A DNA stretch of 64,000 bases from Dyadobacter pollutisoli (GCF_026625565.1 NZ_CP112998.1:6360501-6424500); one strand, 5' to 3'; positions 1-8,622 are shown, counted from the first letter of the stretch. Notes: generated by a model from the letters alone, not told the origin. A program made the numbers and translations.

Positions 1-10
1 TTGCACTCCC
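1..10 (+). promoter_or_regulatory. partial promoter -7 region of tRNA-Phe
   Basis: The window opens with TTGCACTCCC, 21 bases before the tRNA. The same TTTGCACTCCC string lies upstream of the tRNA-Val gene at about 27890. Bacteroidota stable-RNA promoters end in a TTTG-type -7 element, so this is probably the 3' part of that element. The rest lies outside the window. Confidence 0.4.
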
Positions 11-30
11 GAAAGGAACCAATTGAGCCT

Positions 31-103
31 GGTGATGTAGCTCAGTCGGTAGAGCAAAGGACTGAAAATCCTTGTGTCGGCGGTTCGATTCCGTCCATCA
101 CCA
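31..103 (+). tRNA. tRNA-Phe (GAA)
   Basis: A 73-nt cloverleaf can be drawn. The acceptor arm GGTGATG pairs with CATCACC, the D arm contains AGCTCAGTCGGTAGAGC, the anticodon loop CTGAAAA gives anticodon GAA, and the T arm contains GGTTCGATTCC. CCA is not encoded. Its last 16 bases plus one more form the attachment site of the large integrated element, so the element restores an intact tRNA gene on integration. Confidence 0.97.
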
Positions 104-104
104 C
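88..104 (+). repeat. attL of the integrated element
   Basis: ATTCCGTCCATCACCAC, the T-arm and acceptor 3' strand of tRNA-Phe, recurs exactly at 19983-19999. A 17-bp direct repeat of a tRNA 3' end about 19.9 kb away, with a tyrosine integrase beside the distal copy, is the classic mark of site-specific integration. Confidence 0.93.
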
Positions 105-118
105 TTTGAAATGCCATA

Positions 119-150
119 ACGCCTTGATAATCAACGAATTATCAAGGCGT
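119..150 (+). terminator. Rho-independent terminator after tRNA-Phe (element-borne)
   Basis: A perfect 13-bp stem (119-131 with 138-150) with loop CAACGA is followed by a T-rich run. It lies inside the element just after attL, so the element supplies a new terminator to the tRNA. The displaced chromosomal one is probably the hairpin at 20004-20035. Confidence 0.8.
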
Positions 151-159
151 TTTTGTTTT

Positions 160-179
160 TGGTTTACGAAATGGTTTAC
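160..179 (+). promoter_or_regulatory. candidate integrase arm-type sites, left end
   Basis: TGGTTTAC occurs at 160-167 and again at 172-179, a spacing of 12 bp. The right end has TGGTTTAT and TAGTTTAC at 19845 and 19857 with the same 12-bp spacing. Paired direct repeats at both ends of an element are what tyrosine integrase arm-binding domains recognise. The assignment is inferred from symmetry. Confidence 0.5.
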
Positions 180-480
180 AGAGACGGAGTTCGTGACTTC
201 GTCGGTACGATGTTAGATCCTGCAGGGGTTGATGCATTTGTTACTAATTGGCAAGTACGACCTGTCAAAGTCTAATACCGCCGCTTCATACAAAGCACCG
301 ATCGGTATCTATCATATTTTCATTTTGGCGTTCCACATCTTAACAAAGCATTAAGTGTTGAAATGGATATTGCCGACGGTTCCGATTCGAAGCCGTGTCT
401 AGTGCAGTAGCGTAGTCACTTTAATATGATTCTACGGTATTTTTTGCTCGTAATTTCCCTATTTTCGCAAAAAGTTTTGT

Positions 481-1605
481 ATGTCAAGCGTTCCAAAAGT
501 TATCGATTTGTATTCTGGTGTTGGTGGGCTAAGTCTCGGCGCGGCACGCGCGGGTTTTGAGGTTGTTAGCGCATTCGAAATCGACAAGATGGCGATATCG
601 TCACACGCTCTTAACTTTCCTAATTCAAAACATCATCAGCTAGATATTGGCACTTTGGATGGGAAAAGACTTTTGGAATTGTCGGGGCTCCGCGCCGGTG
701 AGCTTGATGGAATTATTGGTGGTCCCCCCTGTCAAGGGTTCAGTGCAATGGGTAAGAATGATCCTTCTGATTTGCGTAATGATCTTTTTGTACAATTTTT
801 TAGATTGGTAGCTCAGGCGAGACCTCGCTTTTTCCTTGCAGAAAATGTGCCAGGATTAATGAGTCCAAAATATGATGCAATTCGTCAAATCGCGCTCGGA
901 TATGTTAAGGATCACTACCAGCTATTTGGACCGTTTAAAATCAAAGCAAGTGATTACGGAGCACCAACTAGCAGAACCAGAATGTTTTTTGTTGGAATTG
1001 ACACTCATCAGCTTCCAATGCAGCTGGAAACAAATGACCTATCAATGTCCAGCGGAAAGCTATCGACGATAGTAGAGAATGCGTTGGTAGGCTTAAACTC
1101 TTTTGTTGATTCAAAATGGCAAACAGAGGCTCAAAGTTGGCAAGTAGTTGATTATTCGTCGATGGGCAATGGATTCTTTGAGCAGCGAATGGTGGATAAG
1201 GTTCCGGCGGGCATTGGTGACCGGAATGCCCTTTCGAATCTATTGAGGTCGAAAGTCTCTGGCTTTCTTGGAACAGCGCATACCCCATCCGTCGAACTTC
1301 GTTTTGCCCAGCTAAAACATGGCCAGCAGGATCGAATCTCCCGGAGCACTAGACTTGACCCCAAAGGGTATTGTCCAACTCTCCTTGCAGGGACGGGGAC
1401 GGACAAAGGCAGTTTCCAAGCGGTTAGACCTGTGCACTACACAGTTCCGCGTGTTATTTGCCCTCGTGAAGCCGCTAGGCTGCAGGGATTCCCGGATTGG
1501 TTTGTTTTCCATCCGACTAAATGGCACAGTTTTCGACAAATCGGTAACAGTGTAAGTCCGATCGTTGCAGAACAGCTGCTCTCAAAAATCAGTACGTTAT
1601 TCTAA
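481..1605 (+). CDS. C5-cytosine DNA methyltransferase (Dcm family), first copy
   Basis: This protein transfers methyl from S-adenosylmethionine to cytosine C5 in a specific DNA site. All major motifs are visible in its 374 residues: SAM-binding DLYSGVGGLSLG (9-20), GGPPCQGFSAMG with catalytic Cys84, ENVPG (121-125), RTRMFFVG, PREAARLQGFPDW and RQIGNSVSP near the end. Length is normal for a single-domain enzyme; the recognition domain would lie at about 180-325. It is the first gene of the element and converges on the next gene with a 4-bp overlap. It may protect DNA from the neighbouring ATPase/HNH genes or be an orphan. Target sequence cannot be read. Confidence 0.95.
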   Translation: MSSVPKVIDLYSGVGGLSLGAARAGFEVVSAFEIDKMAISSHALNFPNSKHHQLDIGTLDGKRLLELSGLRAGELDGIIGGPPCQGFSAMGKNDPSDLRNDLFVQFFRLVAQARPRFFLAENVPGLMSPKYDAIRQIALGYVKDHYQLFGPFKIKASDYGAPTSRTRMFFVGIDTHQLPMQLETNDLSMSSGKLSTIVENALVGLNSFVDSKWQTEAQSWQVVDYSSMGNGFFEQRMVDKVPAGIGDRNALSNLLRSKVSGFLGTAHTPSVELRFAQLKHGQQDRISRSTRLDPKGYCPTLLAGTGTDKGSFQAVRPVHYTVPRVICPREAARLQGFPDWFVFHPTKWHSFRQIGNSVSPIVAEQLLSKISTLF

Positions 1606-2612
1606 TAAGAGACGCGATGAAATGTCGGATAATATCGGTAATATTTATTGTAGTGATCTAGCATAGAGTCGTGTCTGTGGGCGACACTATCGAATTTGAA
1701 GTTCAGTACCTCCTGGAGACTCGCTATATCAGTGCAAGGTATATTTTGGTCGAGAGTTAGTTTTTCCTTCACCGTTAGGGGTGGAACAAGAATTTGCAAA
1801 CACTTTCCCCATTCCGTGCTTGCCAGCTCCCAATCACCAAGTGCTGTCTCCTCAAAGAGAGCCTCGCTTGTCCCTTCCTTCAAAATTATTCCCGTCACAG
1901 TCATCATTTGGTTGATGGAATCCTCATAAAAAAATGAGGTTAATGGCTGAAATAAAAGGCCTGGTCGCATTGTGGACATGGCTTGGGCGGCAGCGACACC
2001 AACTGCTCTATTTAATACCAAAGGGTATCGATTGGCCGCGAGGTCGCTCGGGCCGATGTCATTAGGCAGAAAGTTATTAATGCGACTTTTTAGATTTTCG
2101 TATCTTCTTTGATTTAGTTCCGCTGTGTTAAAAGCTCTACCATCTTCCTTTCTCTTAGATTGAGAGAACAAAGTATCGAGGTTAGCATTCAATGTGATTT
2201 TTATCACGTCTAGTTCATTGGACTTGGTCAGCAGGGATTTAAACTCTCCAAGCTGTGTCTGATGCTGTTTTGAGTCCGCATAATCGAGCCAGATTATATT
2301 TTGTTCGTACTTGTCAAATTTGTTAATTATGAAATCATCAGATGTGCAATTTTCTGCAATAATACATCCGAGGGGCTTATTGAACCTTTGACGCGCAAAA
2401 ATGTTGGCATCTTCTTCAATAGACACCATAGTTGAATTTGCAAAATAAGAATGTACTAGTTTAAAATCCTCAAAGTAAGTACCTCCAAAACTTATATAAT
2501 TGTATTTTGAAACTGGTATATGTCTATTTAATTTTACCAGTAGCTCAACAAACAACTGACGCTCCACCGCTTTATTCGGGCGTTGATTATAAAAGACGTA
2601 TCCTCCGCTCAT
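1602..2612 (-). CDS. GHKL-partner protein, possible Rossmann-type methyltransferase-like fold
   Basis: I do not recognise a named family for this 336-residue protein. Its start codon overlaps the stop of the upstream ATPase gene (ATGA), so the two are translationally coupled. Residues around 42-110 look like a Rossmann core: FGGTYFEDF, then SIEED, then IIWLDYAD, the order seen in SAM-dependent methyltransferase folds (glycine loop, acidic strand end, motif IV-like strand). The glycine loop is not canonical, so activity is uncertain. Tight coupling to a GHKL ATPase in a defence island suggests a joint defence role. No signal peptide or membrane segment is apparent. Confidence 0.8.
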   Translation of the reverse strand: MSGGYVFYNQRPNKAVERQLFVELLVKLNRHIPVSKYNYISFGGTYFEDFKLVHSYFANSTMVSIEEDANIFARQRFNKPLGCIIAENCTSDDFIINKFDKYEQNIIWLDYADSKQHQTQLGEFKSLLTKSNELDVIKITLNANLDTLFSQSKRKEDGRAFNTAELNQRRYENLKSRINNFLPNDIGPSDLAANRYPLVLNRAVGVAAAQAMSTMRPGLLFQPLTSFFYEDSINQMMTVTGIILKEGTSEALFEETALGDWELASTEWGKCLQILVPPLTVKEKLTLDQNIPCTDIASLQEVLNFKFDSVAHRHDSMLDHYNKYYRYYPTFHRVSY

Positions 2613-4018
2613 TTTTTAATCTCGTCTAATACATATTCAAAACAGAACTGCCCGATTTCGGAAGGCTTAACAGCCTCTCCTGCATAGTGAACTTGCTGTA
2701 TTGCGAGAATTTCACTTTGTTTCTTGAAATATTTTATCTGCTTTAAAGGGTCTGCATCTTGAACAATTGGCCTTCTTAAATCGAGGTTAAGCTTCCATTC
2801 GTCTCGATCTTTTAACTTTTTCCAATTTTTATCAGGCTCAATCTTTGCTAATTCAAAAACATCTTTCGCAACTGCGTTTTGTGAATATTGTTTTTCTTCA
2901 TTAGCAAATGCTTTCCAATAGTTTGTGAAATCAGTGAATTTTTTTAAACCTTCTTTCATGAAGTTTTTTACTTGTAGGTACAAATGAGACGATCCGTCTA
3001 CCCCCCTCTTAGTAGTAGTCAGAGGTAACTTTTCCGCAACGGTTGAGTCAAAAAATACAATACCGTTAATTCCGATGAACTGATTGTGAAAAGAAGGTAC
3101 CGGCGAATCGCCCCATCCTGTTAAGATGGTTCTATCATTGAAAAGAACCACACGATCATTACAAACTATTGTCCAGCCGGCATCCTCCGAGGATCTTCTG
3201 GCAACTATATTGTCTTCAATTTCGTCATCATCAGGCATTGGACGATAAAAGCCTACAATGAGCCTAACATTAACCTCGTCAATAATACCCCTGTACATAT
3301 ATGGTGAGATTGAATTTTCGACAAGATCACCCGTTGGCGAAACCAGGATAGAAATGTTGTCAGGCTCAATATCTTTTCCATTTACATAGACTTTAAACCC
3401 TTTATTTAGAATAAAACTGTAATGTTGACCGATCACTTTCGGAAGTTCTACATAAATACTTTTTCCGTTGGCAAAAAATTCGGTGATGTGCTGTGGGAAA
3501 TTAGTTATATAAATGTCGGTACCTGTTTTGTCTTTGGTTTCAATATCTTCCAATTTCAACTCCCAGCTGTCATCTTTTGTCATCCAGTCAGGTGAAATTT
3601 CGATTTTAAAAGCCTCATCTTTAGTATATGACGATACGACGCATGATCTGCCAAGTTTGAATATTGCACGTTTCATCCCAATGCCATACATCCCAACTGT
3701 CCGTAGATCTTTATCGCGTTTATCATCTATCCTGCCCATTAAGAAGGCTTTGTATCGTGCGATATCTTTTGAGATTCCGCCACAGTTATCCTTTATTGAA
3801 AACTCGTGCTCGTTGAAGTCAATCCTTGCTTCAAAACCTGCGTATGGCTGTGGCGCATCTTCTTGCCCCTCAATACTTCTCAGTATTCCATCGACGCAAT
3901 TGTCCAGAAGATCTAAAATTGCGTCCCGCACCTCTATATCCCTCGTAAGCATCTCGACAAAAAACCTTTTAGTTGGGTTTGCGTACACCTTGCTTGGATC
4001 CTTAACTTCATCAGCCAT
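2609..4018 (-). CDS. GHKL (MORC/MutL-like) ATPase
   Basis: The N-terminal half is a GHKL ATP-binding domain: N-box DAILDLLDNCVDG (32-44, Asn40), G1 motif IKDNCGGIS (75-83) and G2 motif VGMYGIGMKRA (108-118). The remaining 300 residues would be transducer and family-specific regions. Prokaryotic MORC/MutL-like ATPases of this kind are known from restriction-modification neighbourhoods. ATP binding would close a dimer clamp, possibly around DNA. It forms an ATGA-coupled pair with the following gene and is close to an HNH gene on the same strand (27-nt gap). A histidine kinase is unlikely because no H-box domain is present. Confidence 0.88.
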   Translation of the reverse strand: MADEVKDPSKVYANPTKRFFVEMLTRDIEVRDAILDLLDNCVDGILRSIEGQEDAPQPYAGFEARIDFNEHEFSIKDNCGGISKDIARYKAFLMGRIDDKRDKDLRTVGMYGIGMKRAIFKLGRSCVVSSYTKDEAFKIEISPDWMTKDDSWELKLEDIETKDKTGTDIYITNFPQHITEFFANGKSIYVELPKVIGQHYSFILNKGFKVYVNGKDIEPDNISILVSPTGDLVENSISPYMYRGIIDEVNVRLIVGFYRPMPDDDEIEDNIVARRSSEDAGWTIVCNDRVVLFNDRTILTGWGDSPVPSFHNQFIGINGIVFFDSTVAEKLPLTTTKRGVDGSSHLYLQVKNFMKEGLKKFTDFTNYWKAFANEEKQYSQNAVAKDVFELAKIEPDKNWKKLKDRDEWKLNLDLRRPIVQDADPLKQIKYFKKQSEILAIQQVHYAGEAVKPSEIGQFCFEYVLDEIKK

Positions 4019-4045
4019 AAATAATATGTTCGTTCTAATTTTTCT

Positions 4046-4756
4046 TTACTGACCTGACCAATATACTTCTGTTGCCAAATAATCACGGATCACTGTGCGC
4101 ACTCTTACTCCAAAGTCTTGAACTACGCTATAGCGATAAACACCTTTTTGTACTATGACCCATCCTTCTTGCAAATCTAGCTGGCCAACCAATCTTTGCA
4201 AGATTCTACTTCCTACTTCCGGCCAGAAAAAGCTAGATGTTTCCTCGAAATTTCTGCGTTGAAAATGGTCCAGGAGCTCTAACGGACATGCCCTAACATA
4301 GTTCGGTTCACTAGCGGTACTTAGTCCGAGTTCATGAAATGCATGCCCTCGCGCGTTTTTAAGTATCACATTATTGATCCGTCTCCACTCGGGATTCCAA
4401 AGAATTCGAGTTTCTCCATTATGAATTGCTTCAGAGCGGGCATCTTCAATTCTTGTCCTGAGACTAGGATTTCTGACTAGCGCTCGACCCACGCTTTTAA
4501 CTTCTTGCTTACTAGGGTCGGTTGTGCCAGAAAGCAGGCAACTCAAGAAGGAAATAAAGTACTCCTCATCGAACGAAAATCCAGAATTACATTTTATACA
4601 GACTTGTACCTTCGGCAAGTACGCAGGTAGAGGGCGCTCTAAAATGGACCGTGAAGGGACATGATCATGATTGGATTCACTATCCTCAATGGTGCTGCCA
4701 CAATAGATGCAGCCGGCATTAAGGCGTTCATCAGAATAGTCTTGAATATCTGTCAT
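4046..4756 (-). CDS. HNH-type endonuclease-like protein
   Basis: This is a 236-residue protein starting at the ATG of 4756 rather than the in-frame TTG six bases upstream. The N-terminus has a CxxC knuckle (CIYCG), a DHVPSRS segment and a second knuckle (CIKCN). This is the zinc-stabilised HNH layout in which the DH pair supplies the catalytic histidine. The C-terminal 150 residues are not recognisable. It is read before the GHKL ATPase and its partner on the same strand and may be the nuclease of that set. A protein of similar layout lies at 16567-17586. Confidence 0.7.
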   Translation of the reverse strand: MTDIQDYSDERLNAGCIYCGSTIEDSESNHDHVPSRSILERPLPAYLPKVQVCIKCNSGFSFDEEYFISFLSCLLSGTTDPSKQEVKSVGRALVRNPSLRTRIEDARSEAIHNGETRILWNPEWRRINNVILKNARGHAFHELGLSTASEPNYVRACPLELLDHFQRRNFEETSSFFWPEVGSRILQRLVGQLDLQEGWVIVQKGVYRYSVVQDFGVRVRTVIRDYLATEVYWSGQ

Positions 4757-5099
4757 TACCAACGCAAATGGATATTGCAGTCACTTTTATCAATTGCTCA
4801 CTAACGAAGTACTTAGCTTAGAACTCGGTAAACTAATAGTGCTGAGGCAGTCGCGCAGGTTTTCATTCGTACGCTGTGATTGGTGCCGGGGCGAACCGAC
4901 AAATAAAAAGTAGGAAAGCGACTTCATTCTTTGAGGGTTAAGTTGTTGAATGCAACATACTAAAAATCCAACTAATTCCACAAAAATTTAATCTGTCTTG
5001 CTTCTCCGGTAAGTAGAAAGGGATCTGAGCGCAACGAAATATTTACCAACAATGTTTATACGGGGGAATGGCAAGCAATTGAAATGGCAAACAATTGAT

Positions 5100-5507
5100 A
5101 TGGATAGGCTTACAAGGGAACAGAGAAGTGCTTTAATGTCAAAAGTTAAGTCAAAGCATACGTCGATCGAACTTTTCGTCCGGAAACAACTTTGGAGCGC
5201 TGGATTCAGATACCGCCTACATGTAAAAAAGTTGCCCGGAACTCCTGACCTTGTTTTTAAAGGGAGGAAAAAGGTGATATTTGTTCACGGTTGCTTTTGG
5301 CATGGGCATCCATGTAGACGTCTTCCTAAAACCCGTGTTGCTTTTTGGGAGGAAAAAATTGCCAGAAACGTCTCAAGAGACGAAGAGAATATTAAAAAAT
5401 TAACATCACTGGGATGGTCAATCTTAGTAGTTTGGGAGTGTGAGCTTCGAGATCCAAATTTTATAAATAATGTCGCACGCTTTATAAATGAACCTTCGCA
5501 TACTTAA
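5100..5507 (+). CDS. vsr: very short patch repair endonuclease Vsr
   Basis: Vsr nicks DNA 5' of T in T:G mismatches left by deamination of 5-methylcytosine, so it guards sites modified by Dcm-type enzymes. The family opening DRLTREQRSALMSKVKSK is intact, followed by GTPDLVF with the catalytic Asp, HGCFWHGH with the zinc/catalytic histidines, and LVVWECEL. The ATG at 5100 places the start right before the conserved opening; an ATG at 5052 would add 16 unmatched residues. It lies between the two C5-methyltransferase genes and converges with the second one, whose product it most likely serves. Confidence 0.93.
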   Translation: MDRLTREQRSALMSKVKSKHTSIELFVRKQLWSAGFRYRLHVKKLPGTPDLVFKGRKKVIFVHGCFWHGHPCRRLPKTRVAFWEEKIARNVSRDEENIKKLTSLGWSILVVWECELRDPNFINNVARFINEPSHT

Positions 5508-5559
5508 TTTAACCCGACAAGCGAGCGACGATGTTGATTGGTATGCCAAACTTATTTAG

Positions 5560-5639
5560 CCTTGGTCCGGTCTGCGAACTGATTCTTTCGGACCAAGGTG
5601 ACGCTATCCGCGGAACATTGGTCAAAGAATGCTCCGCGG
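5560..5639. other. two hairpins between vsr and the second methyltransferase gene
   Basis: A perfect 10-bp inverted repeat CCTTGGTCCG/CGGACCAAGG (5560-5569, 5589-5598) is followed by CCGCGGA/TCCGCGG (5608-5614, 5633-5639). They separate convergent genes, so a bidirectional transcription barrier is plausible, but neither is followed by a long T run. Confidence 0.4.
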
Positions 5640-5654
5640 GCAGCTTTTACGATA

Positions 5655-6800
5655 TTATCTAAGACACTCTCTGACTGCCTTGGAAATATGCCAACCTAGA
5701 ATCGGTGGCACCGCATTACCCACTTGTCTTTCGGTCTCACGTAGGCCCCCTTCAAATATGAATTTATCGGGGAAGCTTTGAAATCTTGCAGCTTCTCGCA
5801 TCGAGATTCGCCTAGGTTCAGAATAATGAAACTGAATATTTCCGTGGCATTCTGCTCGCATTGTGTAACCGGGCCTATCTGCTTTTAGGCGTCTATTACC
5901 TTGTTCGCCGCTCACATTTGCCAAACTCCAAATATGGTTGTTGTTTAAATTTTTAGGTTCACTTTCCAAATCTCCAATCGCTTCCTTCGCGGTCATCCAA
6001 GTAGCGGCATCTCTTACTGGTTTGGGTGGTGTAAATTCCCTTACATCATGCCTTGTACCGACAATAAATACTCTTTCCCTGGTCTGCGGAACTCCGTAGT
6101 CGGCAGCATTATATAGTTGATAGTTAATGTTATATCCTAACTTCCCGAAGTCTGTCAGGACTTGTTCCAAAGACTGTTGGTTATATTTCATCAACAGTCC
6201 TTTAACATTCTCAGCTACAAACACCTTTGGCTTTACCTGATCAATTATTTCGACCATTGCCTTGTATAGGCCGCTTCGAGCTCCGTTAGCACCTGCACGT
6301 TTACCATTAACTGAAATATCTTGGCATGGAAAACCGCCAATCACAACGTCGGCGGACTTAGGTACTCTTTCCATCATATCCCAAATGTTGCCGCATTGGA
6401 TGTCATGCCCAAAGTTCTTCACATAAGTGGCACAAGCTGCACGATTAAGGTCGTTAGCCCAAAGTATGTCAAAATCGTTCTTGGGATACTTTGTTCCGAA
6501 AATTTCGAAATCTCCACGAAAGCCTAGATCAAGGCCACCACAGCCTGAAAAAAGGGATATAACCTTGAAGGTCGATGACTTAGATTGTTTTTTTGTCGTG
6601 ATAATTCGTTCGGGAGTGCTAGGTAATGTTGGAGTTGAATCCATACTATGCTTAAAATCAGCGATATAATGTGCGGCTTCTCTGACAAACCATTCTTTCA
6701 TCGTATCTCCGGATTGTGCCAACGTGTCGTAAAGATTTAGTTTCAGGTTTGGATCTACCTCGAGGACGATCCGTCCCGAGTTCCTACTGTAGTTTTTCAT
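5655..6800 (-). CDS. C5-cytosine DNA methyltransferase with ribbon-helix-helix-like N-terminus
   Basis: The methyltransferase core begins at residue 79: SAM motif SLFSGCGGLDLGF (82-94), GGFPCQDISVNG with catalytic Cys159, ENVKG (197-201), RERVFIVG (241-248) and RQVGNAVPP near the end. The first 75 residues are an extra domain: a short strand RIVLEVDP followed by two predicted helices, the pattern of an Arc/MetJ-type ribbon-helix-helix DNA-binding domain. Some type II methyltransferases (EcoRII, SsoII) use an N-terminal domain to repress their own operon, so autoregulation is a fair inference. It is divergent from the PD-(D/E)XK endonuclease, its likely restriction partner. The site specificity is not readable. 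Confidence 0.94.
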   Translation of the reverse strand: MKNYSRNSGRIVLEVDPNLKLNLYDTLAQSGDTMKEWFVREAAHYIADFKHSMDSTPTLPSTPERIITTKKQSKSSTFKVISLFSGCGGLDLGFRGDFEIFGTKYPKNDFDILWANDLNRAACATYVKNFGHDIQCGNIWDMMERVPKSADVVIGGFPCQDISVNGKRAGANGARSGLYKAMVEIIDQVKPKVFVAENVKGLLMKYNQQSLEQVLTDFGKLGYNINYQLYNAADYGVPQTRERVFIVGTRHDVREFTPPKPVRDAATWMTAKEAIGDLESEPKNLNNNHIWSLANVSGEQGNRRLKADRPGYTMRAECHGNIQFHYSEPRRISMREAARFQSFPDKFIFEGGLRETERQVGNAVPPILGWHISKAVRECLR

Positions 6801-6817
6801 GTTGGCAAAAATAAACG

Positions 6818-6881
6818 TATGTTACATATTTTGCGCATTTTGCGTAAATTTTTTTTGACTAATGTTTACCGAAGTAACATA
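6818..6881. promoter_or_regulatory. divergent promoter region with inverted repeat operator candidate
   Basis: Between the methyltransferase and endonuclease genes, TATGTTAC (6818-6825) is repeated in inverted form as GTAACATA (6874-6881). Between them lie two copies of ATTTTGCGy in tandem (6829-6846). Symmetric sites spanning a divergent promoter fit control by the ribbon-helix-helix-like domain of the methyltransferase. Confidence 0.5.
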
Positions 6882-6938
6882 GCTCCTGGCGAAATCATTA
6901 ATTTCGCATCCTTATTTTTACCCTTCATGAAAATATAA

Positions 6939-7934
6939 ATGACTGTTGACGAGTTCGAAGAAATGCTGCGGGTAGTTTGTGCCAACTTGACTAAGGAGGT
7001 GCGAATTAACGGGATATACAAGACATCTTCCGAATTCGAACTTAGGGTTCGAGAGGAATTCAATGTATACCTGGCAAATACAGATGTAAAAGTGGATTTT
7101 GACCCGCACCCATACATCTTCCCAGATATTGTTCTCGGTGAATTTGGAGTTGAAGTTAAATATACGGCGAATAACACATGGCGAAGTGTCGCGAACAGCA
7201 TTTTCGAGAGCACAAGGAGCAATGCCGTAAAACACATCTATTTGTTATTCGGTAAGATGGGCGGAACTGCCGCTGTTGACTGGGGAAAGTACGATGATTG
7301 CGTGATTCATGTGAGAACGTCTCACCTGCCGAGATTTGAAGTTGAAATAAATCCCAAAAAATCCCTATTTAGTATCATGGGGTTGTCATATGAGCAATTT
7401 CTTCATTTGCCTATTTCGGAGAAGATGATTCATGTTCGTAAATATGCGCGAGCAAGATTAAAGGAAGGTGAGCGGCTTTGGTGGCTGGAGGATAATGACG
7501 AAACAAGTCACTCACTTCCACTCCAAGTCAGGCTCTATATGAGATTGTCACAAGAGGAAAAGCGAAAGCTAAGGGGTGAGGCAGCGTTATTGTGCCCACA
7601 GATAGTGAAACCTTCTAGGTCGAAAGGGAAATACGACGATGCATCAATATATCTATTAACATATCATGGAGTCCTTTGCTCGCAGGCGCGAGATTTATTT
7701 AGTGCTGGAAGCGTTGCTTTAAGAACTGACGGAAGCCGTGGCGGAAATTATCTCGAGCGTGCGCTTCAAGATATTGAGAAGGAAATGAGAGCCGCTGCAA
7801 ATCGGCTTGATGATCGCCTTTTTGTCGAATATTGGGGACAATCCGTCCCTCCAGGCGAACGAATTCGGGAGTGGCTAAAACGAGCTGACGAGTTTGCGGT
7901 AACTTGGAAGCCCTCAGACACACTTTTTCTGTAA
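6939..7934 (+). CDS. type II restriction endonuclease, PD-(D/E)XK fold
   Basis: The 331-residue protein has a clear nuclease core near the N-terminus: FPDIVLGEFGVEVKYT gives Pro62-Asp63 followed by Glu72-Val-Lys74. This is the PD...ExK metal-binding signature of restriction enzymes. A conserved Glu/Arg-rich helix precedes it. The remainder (about 100-331) probably holds the recognition part. It is divergently transcribed from the second C5-methyltransferase across 138 bp, with vsr beyond, so the three genes form a complete restriction, modification and repair unit. Recognition site is unknown. Confidence 0.8.
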   Translation: MTVDEFEEMLRVVCANLTKEVRINGIYKTSSEFELRVREEFNVYLANTDVKVDFDPHPYIFPDIVLGEFGVEVKYTANNTWRSVANSIFESTRSNAVKHIYLLFGKMGGTAAVDWGKYDDCVIHVRTSHLPRFEVEINPKKSLFSIMGLSYEQFLHLPISEKMIHVRKYARARLKEGERLWWLEDNDETSHSLPLQVRLYMRLSQEEKRKLRGEAALLCPQIVKPSRSKGKYDDASIYLLTYHGVLCSQARDLFSAGSVALRTDGSRGGNYLERALQDIEKEMRAAANRLDDRLFVEYWGQSVPPGERIREWLKRADEFAVTWKPSDTLFL

Positions 7935-8211
7935 GGTGCATTACCCTCGTATACATCCCAGGACGAAATTTTCGAGATTACGGTCAATTGTTTATTACCG
8001 CCTTTTCATAGCGTTAATCCCATTCTTTATTTTATGTAAACTTTGGCGGATATTTTGAATGACAATGATTTTTTTCCGCCAATGCTGTTCTTGAAGTAGT
8101 GGCAATTAAGCCATGTTGCGCTCCTACGAACTCCGCATCTGCATAAAGTGAATTTCAAGGAGATATTCCTGTCAAAAATCAAAACACGGAAATTAAGCAG
8201 CGTTTTGACTT

Positions 8212-8622
8212 TCAGTCTCTGTTTCTTAAAAGTTCTATTTTTTCTCGTTCACTTTCAAGCAAGCGCTCGTAGAGCTTCTTATTCTCCTCAAACACTTCTA
8301 TGAGTTTATCGATCGGGTTAAAAGTACAATGCTGAAAAATGCCAATAGTGCCGGAGCTTGCATTTGCCCCTTCATAGTTGTTCTGAATATAATTGAACAC
8401 AGCATCTTCATTAAAATTCTTAATTCCTTCTGACGATACACCAAGGATCTTACTGATTTGTTCCAGCAACTCTTCATCAACTGTTTCGCTCTGCTCTATC
8501 TTAGATACCGTTTGCTGACTGACGTTCAGTTCGTGGGCAAGCGACTCTTGTTTCCACCCGCGGAGTTCACGGATGCGCCCAATTTTGTGACCAATGTGGT
8601 TAGGTTTTGTTGCTGTGCTCAT
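8212..8622 (-). CDS. XRE-family helix-turn-helix regulator
   Basis: A helix-turn-helix of the Cro/C1 type occupies residues 10-65 of the 136-residue protein (RIRELRGWKQESLAHELNVS and following TVSKIEQ). A short C-terminal helix rich in Glu and Lys follows. The ATG at 8622 is preferred because an upstream extension adds only hydrophobic residues not seen in this family. It is divergent from the HEPN gene 140 bp away and may regulate it. Similar short XRE proteins are frequent on Bacteroidota mobile elements. Confidence 0.85.
   Translation of the reverse strand: MSTATKPNHIGHKIGRIRELRGWKQESLAHELNVSQQTVSKIEQSETVDEELLEQISKILGVSSEGIKNFNEDAVFNYIQNNYEGANASSGTIGIFQHCTFNPIDKLIEVFEENKKLYERLLESEREKIELLRNRD

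Noticed and set aside
1..216. Open reading frame across the tRNA-Phe gene
   Set aside because: It lies over a full tRNA cloverleaf and its terminator and has no protein features.
4790..4981. Small gene between the HNH and vsr genes
   Set aside because: Low-quality 63-residue frame with no motif, in the likely divergent promoter region.
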